Of a stretch of DNA of 64,000 bases, positions 35,501 through 42,900 are shown one piece after another. The translations under genes were made by a program, and so were the position numbers. The stretch lies in assembly GCA_017590115.1 (NCBI GenBank), contig JAGGNK010008226.1:8463501-8527500 (forward strand). Reading direction: 5' to 3'. This DNA is from Montifringilla adamsi. Lineage: Eukaryota > Chordata > Aves > Passeriformes > Passeridae. How positions within the stretch are numbered: the stretch's first letter is position 1; every line of letters begins with the position of its first letter. A model generated the notes under the pieces. It searched no databases. It was not told the DNA's origin and worked only from the letters and a program-made list of their open reading frames with translations.

Positions 35501-36279
35501 TGGCAGGGTGGGCAGGCCCTGGCACAGGGTGCCCAGAGCAGCTGGGGCTGCCCCTGGATCCCTGGCAGTGCCCAAGGCCAGGCTGGACACTGGGGCTGGA
35601 GCACCTGGGACAGGGGAAGGTGTCCCTGCCATGGCAGGGGTGGCACTGGCTGGAATTTAAGGTCTCTTCCAGCCCAGACCAGTCTGACTTCTGTTGACAA
35701 GGGACAAAGGGATAGAGGAACACCAGGAAAACCTGCTTTGCTCACATGCACATAACAAAGTGTCACTGCAGCTGAGTGCCAGTGGCAGGAGGGGACACCA
35801 GGGGAGCACCTGCTAAAAGAAGTGGTGCACTGGAAGCAGTGCTCAAGTCCCAGAGGAATGGAGCTGGTGTCCACTGGAGAGGACAGGAATGGAATGCCAT
35901 GGCCTGGTGATGAGCGTGGTCTGACAGTCACAGGTCTGACTGAGAGGAAGGGGTGGATTTTATTTCTAACGAGGTGTGCCTTCCTTTTCCTCGAACCAGT
36001 ACAATCATGACTGGATCTTACAACAACTTCTTCCGGACGTTTGATCGGAACACGCGCCGGGACACCACCCTGGAGGCCTCCCGGGAGAGCAGCAAGCCTC
36101 GTGCCATCCTAAAGCCACGCAAAGTGTGCACAACTGGCAAGAGGAAGAAGGATGAAATTACCGTTGACAGTCTGGACTTCAACAAGAAGATTCTGCACAC
36201 AGCATGGCACCCCATGGAGAACATCATCGCTGTAGCTGCCACCAATAATTTGTATTTATTCCAGGAAAAGGTTAACTAA
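14508..36279 (+). CDS. PPP2R2D: PPP2R2D, PP2A B55-delta regulatory subunit (ten coding exons, 455 aa)
   Basis: Seven-bladed WD40 propeller subunit that joins the PP2A A scaffold and C catalytic subunit and selects substrates; B55-delta is linked to CDK-substrate dephosphorylation and mitotic exit through ENSA/ARPP19. Coding segments are 14508-14514, 14728-14826, 25341-25438, 27588-27753, 28792-28904, 31085-31262, 32404-32568, 34602-34771, 34849-34940 and 36000-36279, total 1368 bases. The codons that span introns all resolve correctly. WD-type motifs include TIKLW (about 126-130), INLWHL (W211) and VKVWDLN (W319). [29 protein letters not shown] and [11 protein letters not shown] fit the delta paralogue better than alpha; neighbouring BNIP3 agrees. 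Human B55-delta is 453 aa, so length is normal. The start has a strong Kozak context (GCCATGG). Introns 5, 7 and 9 have tandem repeats against splice sites. Confidence 0.97.
14728..14826 (+). CDS. PPP2R2D: PPP2R2D coding exon 2
   Basis: Encodes the Gly-rich N-terminus and the conserved [15 protein letters not shown] segment that opens the propeller. The acceptor is the tandem CAGTAG; choosing the second AG would start the exon at 14731 and drop one valine without shifting the frame. The donor is GAAG|GTGAGG. Confidence 0.9.
15000..15465 (-). mobile_element. CR1 LINE fragment, antisense, in intron 2
   Basis: Reads in antisense order: GGTTGGAGGGGATCTCTGGG, GAAGTTCTTCCTCGTGTTGG, CCCTCTCAGCCTTCCCTTGT, CTCCTCATCTCAGAGATGCTC and GAGCCCAGAACTGGGCACAC. 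This older CR1 type differs from the commonest copies here. It sits about 170 bases after the exon 2 donor. Confidence 0.82.
15466..17475. other. PPP2R2D: PPP2R2D intron 2, unique part
   Basis: AT-rich intronic sequence with no recognised element and no credible alternative exon. Confidence 0.55.
17480..17815 (+). repeat. 162-bp tandem duplication with T/G homopolymers
   Basis: Two copies lie about 162 bases apart (for example CAGATATGCCCAAATTCCCG at 17581 and again at 17743). Each holds a run of about nine T followed by thirteen or more G, then AAATCTGTTTATTAAATAAT and GTAGATGCAGTG. Divergence is low in the right-hand two thirds and higher around the homopolymers. Confidence 0.93.
18485..18662 (+). 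mobile_element. CR1 LINE 3'-end fragment in intron 2
   Basis: Has TACCCCTGGATCCCTGGAAG, GTCCAAGGCCAGGCTGGAGC, GGAAGGTGTCCCTCCCATGG and the tail TTCCTTCCAACCCAAACCAG followed by GGGATTCCATCATTA. It is a full 3' terminus, in the sense orientation of the host gene. Confidence 0.88.
18663..24630. other. PPP2R2D: PPP2R2D intron 2, long unique stretch
   Basis: About 6 kb with no recognised gene or RNA. It includes a T run near 20665-20688. Short open frames on both strands have no family resemblance. Confidence 0.5.
24637..25068 (+). repeat. 57-bp minisatellite, about 7.6 near-identical copies, in intron 2
   Basis: The unit contains GATGTCCCCATGGACACTGC, AGTGCTCCACCTCACACCTT and GGGAAGCTCAGGGCTGG. 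The inner copies look identical; only the first and last carry CAGGGCAGGG. As 57 is a multiple of 3, one frame stays open on each strand as a 19-residue periodic peptide, which is an artefact. The array ends about 270 bases before exon 3. Confidence 0.96.
25341..25438 (+). CDS. PPP2R2D: PPP2R2D coding exon 3
   Basis: Acceptor CTCTTTACAG and donor AGAG|GTCAGT. Encodes [20 protein letters not shown] and the following [13 protein letters not shown], the first full propeller blade of B55 subunits. It ends on a codon boundary. Confidence 0.97.
25439..27587. other. PPP2R2D: PPP2R2D intron 3
   Basis: 2.1 kb of unique sequence with no element recognised. Confidence 0.6.
27588..27753 (+). CDS. PPP2R2D: PPP2R2D coding exon 4
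   Basis: Acceptor TTTTTCTTGCAG and donor AATG|GTAAGG. Encodes [20 protein letters not shown] through AAHFLLSTN, the conserved second-blade region. The exon starts with Thr where mammalian B55-delta has Asn, a minor substitution. Confidence 0.97.
27754..28791. other. PPP2R2D: PPP2R2D intron 4
   Basis: 1.0 kb of AT-rich unique sequence with no element recognised. Confidence 0.6.
28792..28904 (+). CDS. PPP2R2D: PPP2R2D coding exon 5
   Basis: Acceptor TTTTTTGGTTGTAG and donor ACGG|GTATGT. Encodes [15 protein letters not shown] and [19 protein letters not shown]. The RLREPFR stretch is the part that best separates B55-delta from B55-alpha. Confidence 0.97.
28905..30535. other. PPP2R2D: PPP2R2D intron 5, left part
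   Basis: Unique sequence, with a GC-richer part at 29580-29830. No feature is supported. Confidence 0.5.
30540..30885 (+). mobile_element. LINE remnant with a piece of reverse transcriptase
   Basis: One frame at 30592-30667 reads [20 protein letters not shown], matching the conserved GSxLGPxLFxIFINDL block of non-LTR reverse transcriptases such as CR1, and then meets a stop. The sequence after it jumps to a CR1-like 3' tail (CCCCATCCCTGGAGGGGTTT, GGAATGGACTCAATCTGGAG), so the element is internally deleted. It is a dead copy. Confidence 0.65.
30888..31060 (+). repeat. 35-bp tandem repeat next to the exon 6 acceptor
   Basis: Three full units of GCAGTGACCCTGTGCTGGGT plus GATGTGTGGGGGTCA, followed by two shortened units. 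The array stops about 25 bases before exon 6. Each unit carries CAGTGAC, a possible branch-point-like sequence. Confidence 0.93.
31085..31262 (+). CDS. PPP2R2D: PPP2R2D coding exon 6
   Basis: Acceptor GTGCCCACTCAG. Encodes [17 protein letters not shown] through [15 protein letters not shown]. The donor is TTTA|GTATCC, matching consensus only over the first four intron bases. The acceptor lies about 25 bases after the end of a 35-bp tandem repeat, so part of the branch-point region is repeat-derived. Confidence 0.95.
31263..31970. other. PPP2R2D: PPP2R2D intron 6, left part
   Basis: Unique sequence with no element recognised. Confidence 0.55.
31975..32245 (+). mobile_element. CR1 LINE 3'-end fragment in intron 6
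   Basis: Contains GGGAAGGAATTGTTCCCTGG, CAGCTGGGGCTGCCCCTGGA, TGCCCAAGGCCAGGCTGGGC and the tail ACCATTCTGGGATTCTGTGA. Relative to related copies it lacks the GGTGTCCCTGCCATGGCAGG segment, so it has a small internal deletion. Confidence 0.88.
32404..32568 (+). CDS. PPP2R2D: PPP2R2D coding exon 7
   Basis: Encodes [20 protein letters not shown] through [16 protein letters not shown]. The acceptor GACCAGCTGTGGCAG has almost no polypyrimidine tract. The donor AAGT|GTGAGT is strong but is followed within about ten bases by a 0.7-kb pyrimidine repeat. The exon is 165 bases long with equal phase on both sides, so skipping would remove 55 residues without shifting the frame. Confidence 0.95.
32577..33290 (+). 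repeat. 0.7-kb pyrimidine tract (CCTT/CCTG/CCCG tetramers) in intron 7
   Basis: Almost uninterrupted pyrimidines built from CCTT, CCTG and CCCG tetramers, with longer blocks (CCTGCCTGCCTC followed by about five CCTT) repeated near 32830-33000. It begins about ten bases after the exon 7 donor. The - strand is a GGAA/GGCA purine tract. All frames stay open and mimic Pro/Leu/Ser-rich or Lys/Gly/Arg-rich proteins, which are artefacts. Confidence 0.96.
33291..34601. other. PPP2R2D: PPP2R2D intron 7, unique part
   Basis: Unique sequence with no element recognised. Confidence 0.55.
34602..34771 (+). CDS. PPP2R2D: PPP2R2D coding exon 8
   Basis: Acceptor TCTCTCTGCAG and donor CCAG|GTACAG. Encodes [20 protein letters not shown], then [18 protein letters not shown] and [17 protein letters not shown]. 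The following intron 8 is only 77 bases. Confidence 0.97.
34849..34940 (+). CDS. PPP2R2D: PPP2R2D coding exon 9
   Basis: Acceptor CGCTGTCCCCAG and donor ACAG|GTGAGG. Encodes [19 protein letters not shown] and [11 protein letters not shown], among the most conserved B55 segments. A G-rich 17-bp repeat begins about 13 bases into the next intron. Confidence 0.97.
34953..35085 (+). repeat. 17-bp G-rich tandem repeat next to the exon 9 donor
   Basis: The unit is AGGGGCTCAGCCCGGGC with variants, about 7 copies, starting roughly 13 bases inside intron 9. It is rich in GGG triplets, which are common intronic splicing enhancers when near a donor. Confidence 0.9.
35205..35705 (+). mobile_element. CR1 LINE fragment, one of the longest here, in intron 9
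   Basis: Runs from CCCACCTGCAGAGCCCAGCA through AGGAGGCACCAAATGATGAG, GAGAAGAAGCTCCAGGGTGG, GGGAATTGGGAATTGTTCCC and the common CCCCTGGATCCCTGGCAGTG block. It ends at GGTCTCTTCCAGCCCAGACC. It supplies the reference order for the shorter copies. No protein-coding CR1 sequence remains. Confidence 0.9.
36000..36279 (+). CDS. PPP2R2D: PPP2R2D coding exon 10 and stop
   Basis: Acceptor TTCCTCGAACCAG. Encodes [17 protein letters not shown] through [18 protein letters not shown] and the C-terminal LYLFQEKVN, then TAA. FRTFDRN has Thr where most B55 proteins have Met; it is conservative in place and does not break the blade. Confidence 0.97.
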
Positions 36280-36825
36280 GGATGGCTGCCTGCGGACAGA
36301 GTCTCGTCTCACATAGTTCAGCTCAGTTGTTTTTCTGTAACAGAAGGCCTTGTTGTCCTGTCAGTGAGGAACATTGATGCACTTACTTCCCTTGAGCTGT
36401 CGGAGAGCATCTGGCCTGGCTTTGAGTTCCTGGCGTGGTTCTGCCTTCGGTGGGGTGGGAGCATCCACGCGGCTTTCGGGGAGGACCCTCCGAGGCAGAA
36501 TTGGTGGACAGTGCTCAATGAGGCCAACACTCAAAACAAATGTATTTATTGATGTCTGAGCCTTCCTTTCCAGTTTATAGACCAAAAAGTTTAACACCTG
36601 AGAAGAAAAAGTTGTCATAAAAATGTAATTTCTCTCTCTCGCTCTCTCTGCTGTAATATTTGGGCCTTTCAGAACATTTCTCGTGCTTGATGCCTGTCCA
36701 TTCCTCCTCGGGCCCGGGCCAGGGCCTGACCTCGGAGCAAGGCTTGAGCTGGGGCCTAGGCAGGTGTCCATGGCTATTTACTCACCAACTGTACCTATAA
36801 CCACACCTTCTGGTGGAAACCACTT

Positions 36826-36831
36826 AATAAA
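36826..36831 (+). terminator. PPP2R2D: proximal poly(A) signal of PPP2R2D
   Basis: AATAAA in CACTTAATAAATAACAG. It would end a short 3' UTR near 36850. Use is inferred. Confidence 0.5.
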
Positions 36832-37917
36832 TAACAGCCTATCAAACGTGTTCTTAGAGCTGGAGGGATGTATTCAGTCTACTTTTTGTATTGCATGTCC
36901 TGAGCTGCTGCAGAACAGTTCTGGTGGCACCTCTGACAGGGTTTGCCCCAAAACACCAAGTTTTTGGCAGACTAATACAAACTTTTTTGTGTAGTATTTC
37001 AGATTCTGAATTTAGAGTTTCCATGGCATTGTCATAGAGTTGGAGTTGCACTGGATTTGTTGTCAAAGGCTCTGTGTGTGCCAAGTAGGAGATGGAAAGG
37101 GTCCTAGAAACATCCACAGCCTTAACCAAGTGTCGGCCTTGCACGGAGGGAACCAAAACATCGACACCTTCTCTGCTCTGGGGATAAGCGTGCAGCTTCC
37201 TGGTGCATCTCACCCTCAGGCAGAGGCAGACCTGACGTGCGTTATGGTTTTTAACCTTTTTAGTATTTGTCACAAAGGGAACAGTTTATTTTAAGTATTT
37301 GGCGTAGAATCTCGCATTTCCCACTGCAGTTCAAGAGCCACTCCGGGCTGGGCTGCCCAGGGAGGCCCCAGCTGGCGGGACAGCAGCTGCTGGAGCTCTC
37401 TTGCTCACTTGTTTTAAGCCTTAGGTACTGTTTCTTTCTTTGTTTTTTTTCTTCCAAAGAGGCCTAAATCACATCCCCTTCCCCCGGATGAGCCCGGGGC
37501 CGTGTCCAGCAGCCCCCAGCAGCCAGAGGCTGCACTCTGCCAGGTGCCTGCAGCCTGGGAACTCCTTCCCAGAGCCCCAAGCTTTCCCCCAGCCAGCCCC
37601 AAGTGGTTACACTCCGTTTTCCCTGGAACAAAGGCGTGTTCCAGTCCCAAGAGCAAACCGTGGCCGTCCCGCCCCTCCCGGTACCGCCCCCCGAGCCGCT
37701 GGGTCCCAGGAAGGTGGGAAGGACAAAGCCTGAGGTTCTCCCAGGAAAGGCTCAGTCCAGCCAGTCCTGTCCTGTACGTTGGTTGTGACACTTTGGAACT
37801 CTGGAGATGTGGAACTGGGGGGTCGCTGAAGCGTTGATCCGACCGCGTTCCCAACGCCTGCTCGAGCCGATCCGTGGGGTTGTACATAATTGTTCAGTTC
37901 TTTTGACCAAAAAGTTT

Positions 37918-37923
37918 AATAAA
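37918..37923 (+). terminator. PPP2R2D: distal poly(A) signal of PPP2R2D
   Basis: AATAAA in AGTTTAATAAATTTTAAATG, followed within about 35 bases by the GT-rich CTGTGTTTTG, a good downstream element. Likely the main end of the gene. Confidence 0.75.
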
Positions 37924-37945
37924 TTTTAAATGTTTACCTGGCCGT

Positions 37946-39034
37946 GCTCCCTGTGTTTTGCAACATTTCCTTCTGTGTGGGAGGGAATTGGCTGGATGGG
38001 CCAGCCCAGGGGGTGTTTCCAGTTGGGATGGTTGGAGTGGCCAGGGCTGCTGCCCCCGCTCCAGGACACGGCAGCACTGGCCGGTTGTGGATCTGTTTTT
38101 TCAGCAAATACAAGTGGAATATCCATGAAAAGGATATGGTGAAATTTCCTCTTCTACAGCCCTGTTTGCTTGTACCACTTTCAGTTAGCTTTTGACTATT
38201 CTCATGGAATTTTATCTAAATTTTATCTAAAACCAGATTTTAGCATCCAGTTTGGTAAAACCTTTGCCTAGTGCACCCCGGTCTAGTGAAAGGTTGTGCT
38301 CCCCATGGCAGGGGTGGGACTGATGGGCAGAGCTGGGTGGGCTTTCCGTGGTCATGCCATGAACTGGGGATTGAAGTCCCCAGCAGTGAGGAGTGGGTGA
38401 GCATGGAACACTGCAGCACCTCACTGTGCCCCATCAGCAGCCAGCGCTGCCCCAGGGTGGGGGGGAAGGAGCTGGGGGACAATGGCAGTGAAAAAGGGAC
38501 ACCATGGTTTAACCCCTTCCCTTCTCCAGCCAAAGCCCAGTGCTCAGCAGGGACCTGCTGCTCTCAGTCCCACAGGAAATGGAAGTGGCACCGGAGCGTT
38601 CAGGGGTTCCAATCCCACCTTTGCGCTTGGCTCCGGCCTCAGGGGAGAGGTTTGGATGGGAGGGTAGGAAAATGTCCCTCCTGGAAAGGGCTGCCCAGCC
38701 CTGGCATGGCTGGAGTCCCCATCCCTGGGGGGATTTCACAGCCCTGTGGATGTGGCACTTGGGGACGGGCAGTGGTGGCCTTGGCACTGCTGGGAATGGT
38801 TGGGCTCCATGGGCTCACAGGGCTTTTCCTGCCTCAGCAGTTCCATGGTTTCCAGCTCCTCAGGAGCATCACGCCCCTGTGTGTGTGCGGTGAGTGCAGG
38901 TTACCCTGCTGAGGTTTGCTTGATGCTGTTTCCATGGAAACTTCTCAATTCCATGTCAGGAAGTGACCAGTGGGAAAGGGGCAGGCAGAGGCCAAGAGCC
39001 TCATCAGCCCCCAGAGAAAAAGGAATGAGGAAAC
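37946..39034. other. intergenic gap between the two convergent genes
   Basis: About 1.1 kb. Besides the CR1 fragment at 38670-38850, nothing was recognised. It must hold the termination zones of both genes. Confidence 0.6.
38670..38850 (+). mobile_element. CR1 LINE 3'-end fragment
   Basis: Contains GGAGTCCCCATCCCTGGGGG, GATTTCACAGCCCTGTGGAT, GGCACTTGGGGACGGGCAGT and ATGGTTGGGCTCCATGGGCT. It is the sense counterpart of the antisense copy at 3805. The last CAGCAGTTCCATGG is a decayed terminus. Confidence 0.78.
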
Positions 39035-39916
39035 TCTGAGTTCACCAGGAACCTTTTTATTTAAATATATAAAACATGGTATTTTGGCAAACATTCATTT
39101 TCTCATTAAATAAGGTAAAATCACTGAAGGGAAAGGCATTGCATCAGTAAAAACCAAGGAGAAGCCACCCTGGGGTTCATCTGCCCAGGGCTGGGGTCAG
39201 GTGCAGATTTATGTGGGACAGGAAAAGCCTGTAAGCGACAGCCTGCGGTAGGTACAGCAGAGAACCCGGAGTAACTGCTGGGGGTTGAATAAATGTCCTG
39301 GCAAAAGCAGCTTTTAGTAGGCACTAAATCCAAATTCTACCTCTGAACTAGGACAAACTGATGGAGTTTTACCCACGTGCTCATCTCTTCCCACTGCCTC
39401 AACACCTTACACCTCCCACTGAAGTGAACTAAGCAACACCTACCAGAGGAAAAGCTGCCCGGGGCGGTGAGAGCCCCTGGGGATTCCCGGATCCATCTGT
39501 AAGGCCACTCCAAGTCTGGGCTCATCCCTGCCCGTGGGGGCTGCAGGAGCAGTGACAACATTCCCTCCCTCCACAGGCACAGGAGCGGGCGGGATGGACA
39601 CGGCCCAGCACACGGGCTGCTGAAAGCTGGGACTGATTTAAACACGGAGCTGCTCTAATTCTCAGGTACTTCACTACAAAGCACTAAGGGACATTACAGC
39701 ATCTGCCACGTGCTCATGGGGTTGATCCAGCAGGGATTGATCCAGAAGGCTCTATGTGACACGGGAGCTCCAGCGTCTCCCTTCCCATGTTTAGACTAAA
39801 CTAAAACAGGACATGGACAGGACACACACACGACGGCCACGACCAGCTCCCCTTCCTGTGCACCTCCTGCGCTCCAGCTGCGGCTGCTTTGCTCCAGCTC
39901 CAGACCCCGGGTGCCT
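39035..39916 (-). other. BNIP3: BNIP3 3' UTR
   Basis: Between the BNIP3 stop codon and the - strand AATAAA at 39056-39061. The length of about 0.87 kb is like that of mammalian BNIP3. No repeat is inserted in it. Confidence 0.75.
39056..39061 (-). terminator. BNIP3: poly(A) signal of BNIP3
   Basis: TTTATT on the + strand, AATAAA on the - strand, in an AT-rich setting about 860 bases after the BNIP3 stop. Confidence 0.7.
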
Positions 39917-39968
39917 CTAAAAGGTGCTGCTGGAAGCCGTGGTGGTCAGGCGCCTCCCGATGTAAATC
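39917..39968 (-). CDS. BNIP3: BNIP3 coding exon 6 and stop
   Basis: Encodes [16 protein letters not shown], then TAG. It completes the helix (Gly192) and gives the short intermembrane-space tail. The acceptor is GACCCTGCAG. Confidence 0.96.
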
Positions 39969-42900
39969 CTGCAGGGTCAGAGCACACGCCTGATCAGCCA
40001 GGCTGCGTTGCAGTGCTGGCAGTGCTCTCCCGGCCAGGCCCCTGCCATTCCCGGCAGGAGCAGCACTGCCAGCTGGAACCAAGCAGGAACAGAGCTGCTC
40101 CGGAGCCAGCCCCAGTGAGTGCCCCTGGTCTGGTACCCTCAGGGCCCAGACCTGCCCCCAGGCCCCTGTGGAAAGGAAACGTCCCCATTCCTCCCAGGAG
40201 GGAATTAAAAAGTCTACTGAATAATTTAAAATAGTATTAAATATTTTTAAATCTATGTCAGTGGAACTTTAAAATCTATTCAGTATTAGCTTTTTGCTTT
40301 GCTGATCTCCTAGTTGTGAGACTGAGTCTCATCTCCAGTAGAGCCGTGTGCTGTGTGACTACAGTTCCAGTGTACAGAATTCCTCATTTCCCTGCCTCTT
40401 AATTGTTCTGAGAAGTTCCCAGCCAGGGAGAAAATCAGAAAACTTAAACCATCCAGCAATACCGCAGGCAGGAAGCACTTCCTGAATAACCATCTTGGAC
40501 AAAGAGGGAATTGGGAATCACAATCAGGCCTCAAAGAAAGCAGGTAAAAAAACCTTTTTTTTTCAGTTGAACCTTACCCCAGTCCAATGGCCAGCAGGTG
40601 AGAGAGCAGCAGGGATGGGAGGAAAACCTTCAGGAATTCCGCAGAGAATATCCCCCCTTTCTTCATGACACTGGTGTTCCTCATGCTGAGCGTGGCTGTG
40701 CGCCGGGGGTGCTTGAAGAGGAATTCCCTGGATTTGGGGAAGGAAAGTGAGGTGTGTGTTCAGCCAGGAGGAGAAGCTGCAGGAGCTCTCCCAGCAGCTG
40801 TGGCAGCACTCACTTGGGCGGGATGTTCTCGGGCCGGCTGGACCAGTCCCAGATCCAATCCGCGTTCTTCCTCAGCAGCCGCTCCACCTCCCTCCTCCTC
40901 TCCAGGAAATCCTCCTCAGACTGCAACCGAGAGCCACCAGCACTGAGCACGGAGCAGCTGGGAGCTGCCAGAGCTCCTGCCAGAGCCAGGAGCACTGCCC
41001 AGGAGCCCTGACACCCCCCTTCCCACCCCCCCGGGAGTGTTCACATCCCAGATCAAGAGCGGGAGCAGGGAGAGCCATCCTCAGAGTGGGGTGAGAATGG
41101 CAAAGACCATATCCCATATCCAATATCCCATATCCCATATGTGCCTGAGACAAGACTGCCTAGCAGTGAAATCCAGAGCCCAGCGTTTAATCCTTATGCA
41201 CAGTCCCAAAATATCCCCAGCTCCCAGCCCTGATGGACACTGGGCACAGGGATTCCTGCCCTATCCCAGCCCTGATGGACACTGGGCACAGGGATTCCTG
41301 CCCTATGCCAGCCCTGATGGACACTGGGCACAGGGATTCCTGCCCTATCCCAGCTCCCAGCCCTGATGGACACTGGGCACAGGGACTCCTGGCCATGCTC
41401 AGAGCTGGCAGATGTCACTGGCAGTCCTTGTCCAGTCCCTGGGCCATGCTGGCAGGCAGGTGAGCCTGGCCAGGTGTGTGCTCACGGCAGAAGCCCCCCA
41501 GCCCAGCTCTGGTGCAGCTGCAGCACAAACGCTGAGTCAGGGCAGAGCTCCTGGCTCAGCTCGGCTCCATTCCACACAGCCCAGGCCTTGGGATAAAAAT
41601 AGATCCTGCTCCCAGAATTCCAACAGCTCTTGATGCACACACACACACACGGGATGGAAATAAAACTGCCCAGGCAGCTGGAATGCTGATGGCTTTCTGA
41701 CTTGGGGTTATTTGTTCTCAAAGTCTAAATAATGATCTTTAAACAGCTGAAGGGTGTTTCTGACAATACAAAAGAATAATTTCCAGTAATAATTAACTTG
41801 CAGTACCACATTTAGCTAACCTAAAGGTGGGTCCTCAGTCTGGCAGGAGCTGTAGAAATGATGCAGAAAAATTCACTTCCTTGAAATACTTCCTTCCTCC
41901 AAATGCTTTGTGAGTCATTTTTTTCATATTAAAAGCTAATTTATTACACTGAAGACTTCAGATTTCAGCCTGTCATCCTGTAATAAGCCCTGTATTGATT
42001 CAATATGGTCAATGTACATCCTTTCCCCCACTCTTGTTGCAAATGTGTTTATTCATTCTCCTTGCAAGGTAAACAAAGTAAAATCAGAAAGAACAGGGAG
42101 TTTTCCAAAGCAGCACATATTCAGGTTTGTATTAATTGCTAAAATACCTGGAATCAAAGCTATGGCAGGGCTTGGGAATTGTGTACTTTTGGCTGCCATA
42201 TTTAAGTGACTCTAGAAATTCTTGCTGCTGTCAAAATATCTTTTAAAATTCCTACTGAATTGGTGGAGGTGCATTTCAACATTGGTGGGGGATGCAGGAA
42301 ATGCACCCCGTCAGTAGCCAAAGGGAAAGGGCAAATCCTTCTGAAAAATCTCAGTCACAGACTGGAAAGGCCAAACCAAAACATCCCCACGTGTCAGGAA
42401 CAAACACAGGCAGCCTGGATCTGCCAGGGCTGCTGTGAGTTGTGGAAGTCTCTGCTTCAGCAGCCTCCACTGCTCCTGCCCCAAGCACAGGGAGTCAGAG
42501 CTCCCCTCTCCCAGCACGGTGAGGACCTTACCTGGAAGCTGTTCTTCTCCCCACTGCTGTGGCTCTCTATCTCCAGAGCTCTGTGGCTGTCCTGGGGGGT
42601 CTGGGAGCGAGGAGGGCTGCACCAGGGACAGAAGCACCAGGAAAGAGGAGGTGAGGTGTTGTGTGACACTCTGGGAGCTGGGCACTCTGCAGCCCAGGGG
42701 CTGCACGGGCAGTGCTGCCACAGCCCAGCCACGCCAGGCACTGCTCTGATGCCCACCCTTGCCCACGCTGGGGGGGCCCTGGCTTGCACAGAAACAACGG
42801 GCAGCACACGAGGAGTGGCAGTGGGCTGTGCTTTGAATCCCCAGCAGCCAGGCAGGTCCCGCTGTGGAGTTTGAGTGCTGGACTTTGGGCTTTTCCAAAC

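Larger units (their letters stand above)
36280..37945 (+). other. PPP2R2D: PPP2R2D 3' UTR
   Basis: Extends from the TAA to the last good poly(A) signal. It contains a CT-rich run near 36630-36650 and two AATAAA hexamers, giving a short form of about 0.57 kb and a long form of about 1.66 kb. The end coordinate is inferred from the distal signal. Confidence 0.75.

Noticed and set aside
14508..36279. Assignment of the B55 gene as PPP2R2A
   Set aside because: Some C-terminal residues fit alpha equally well, but exons 2, 5, 6 and 8 and the BNIP3 neighbour point to PPP2R2D.
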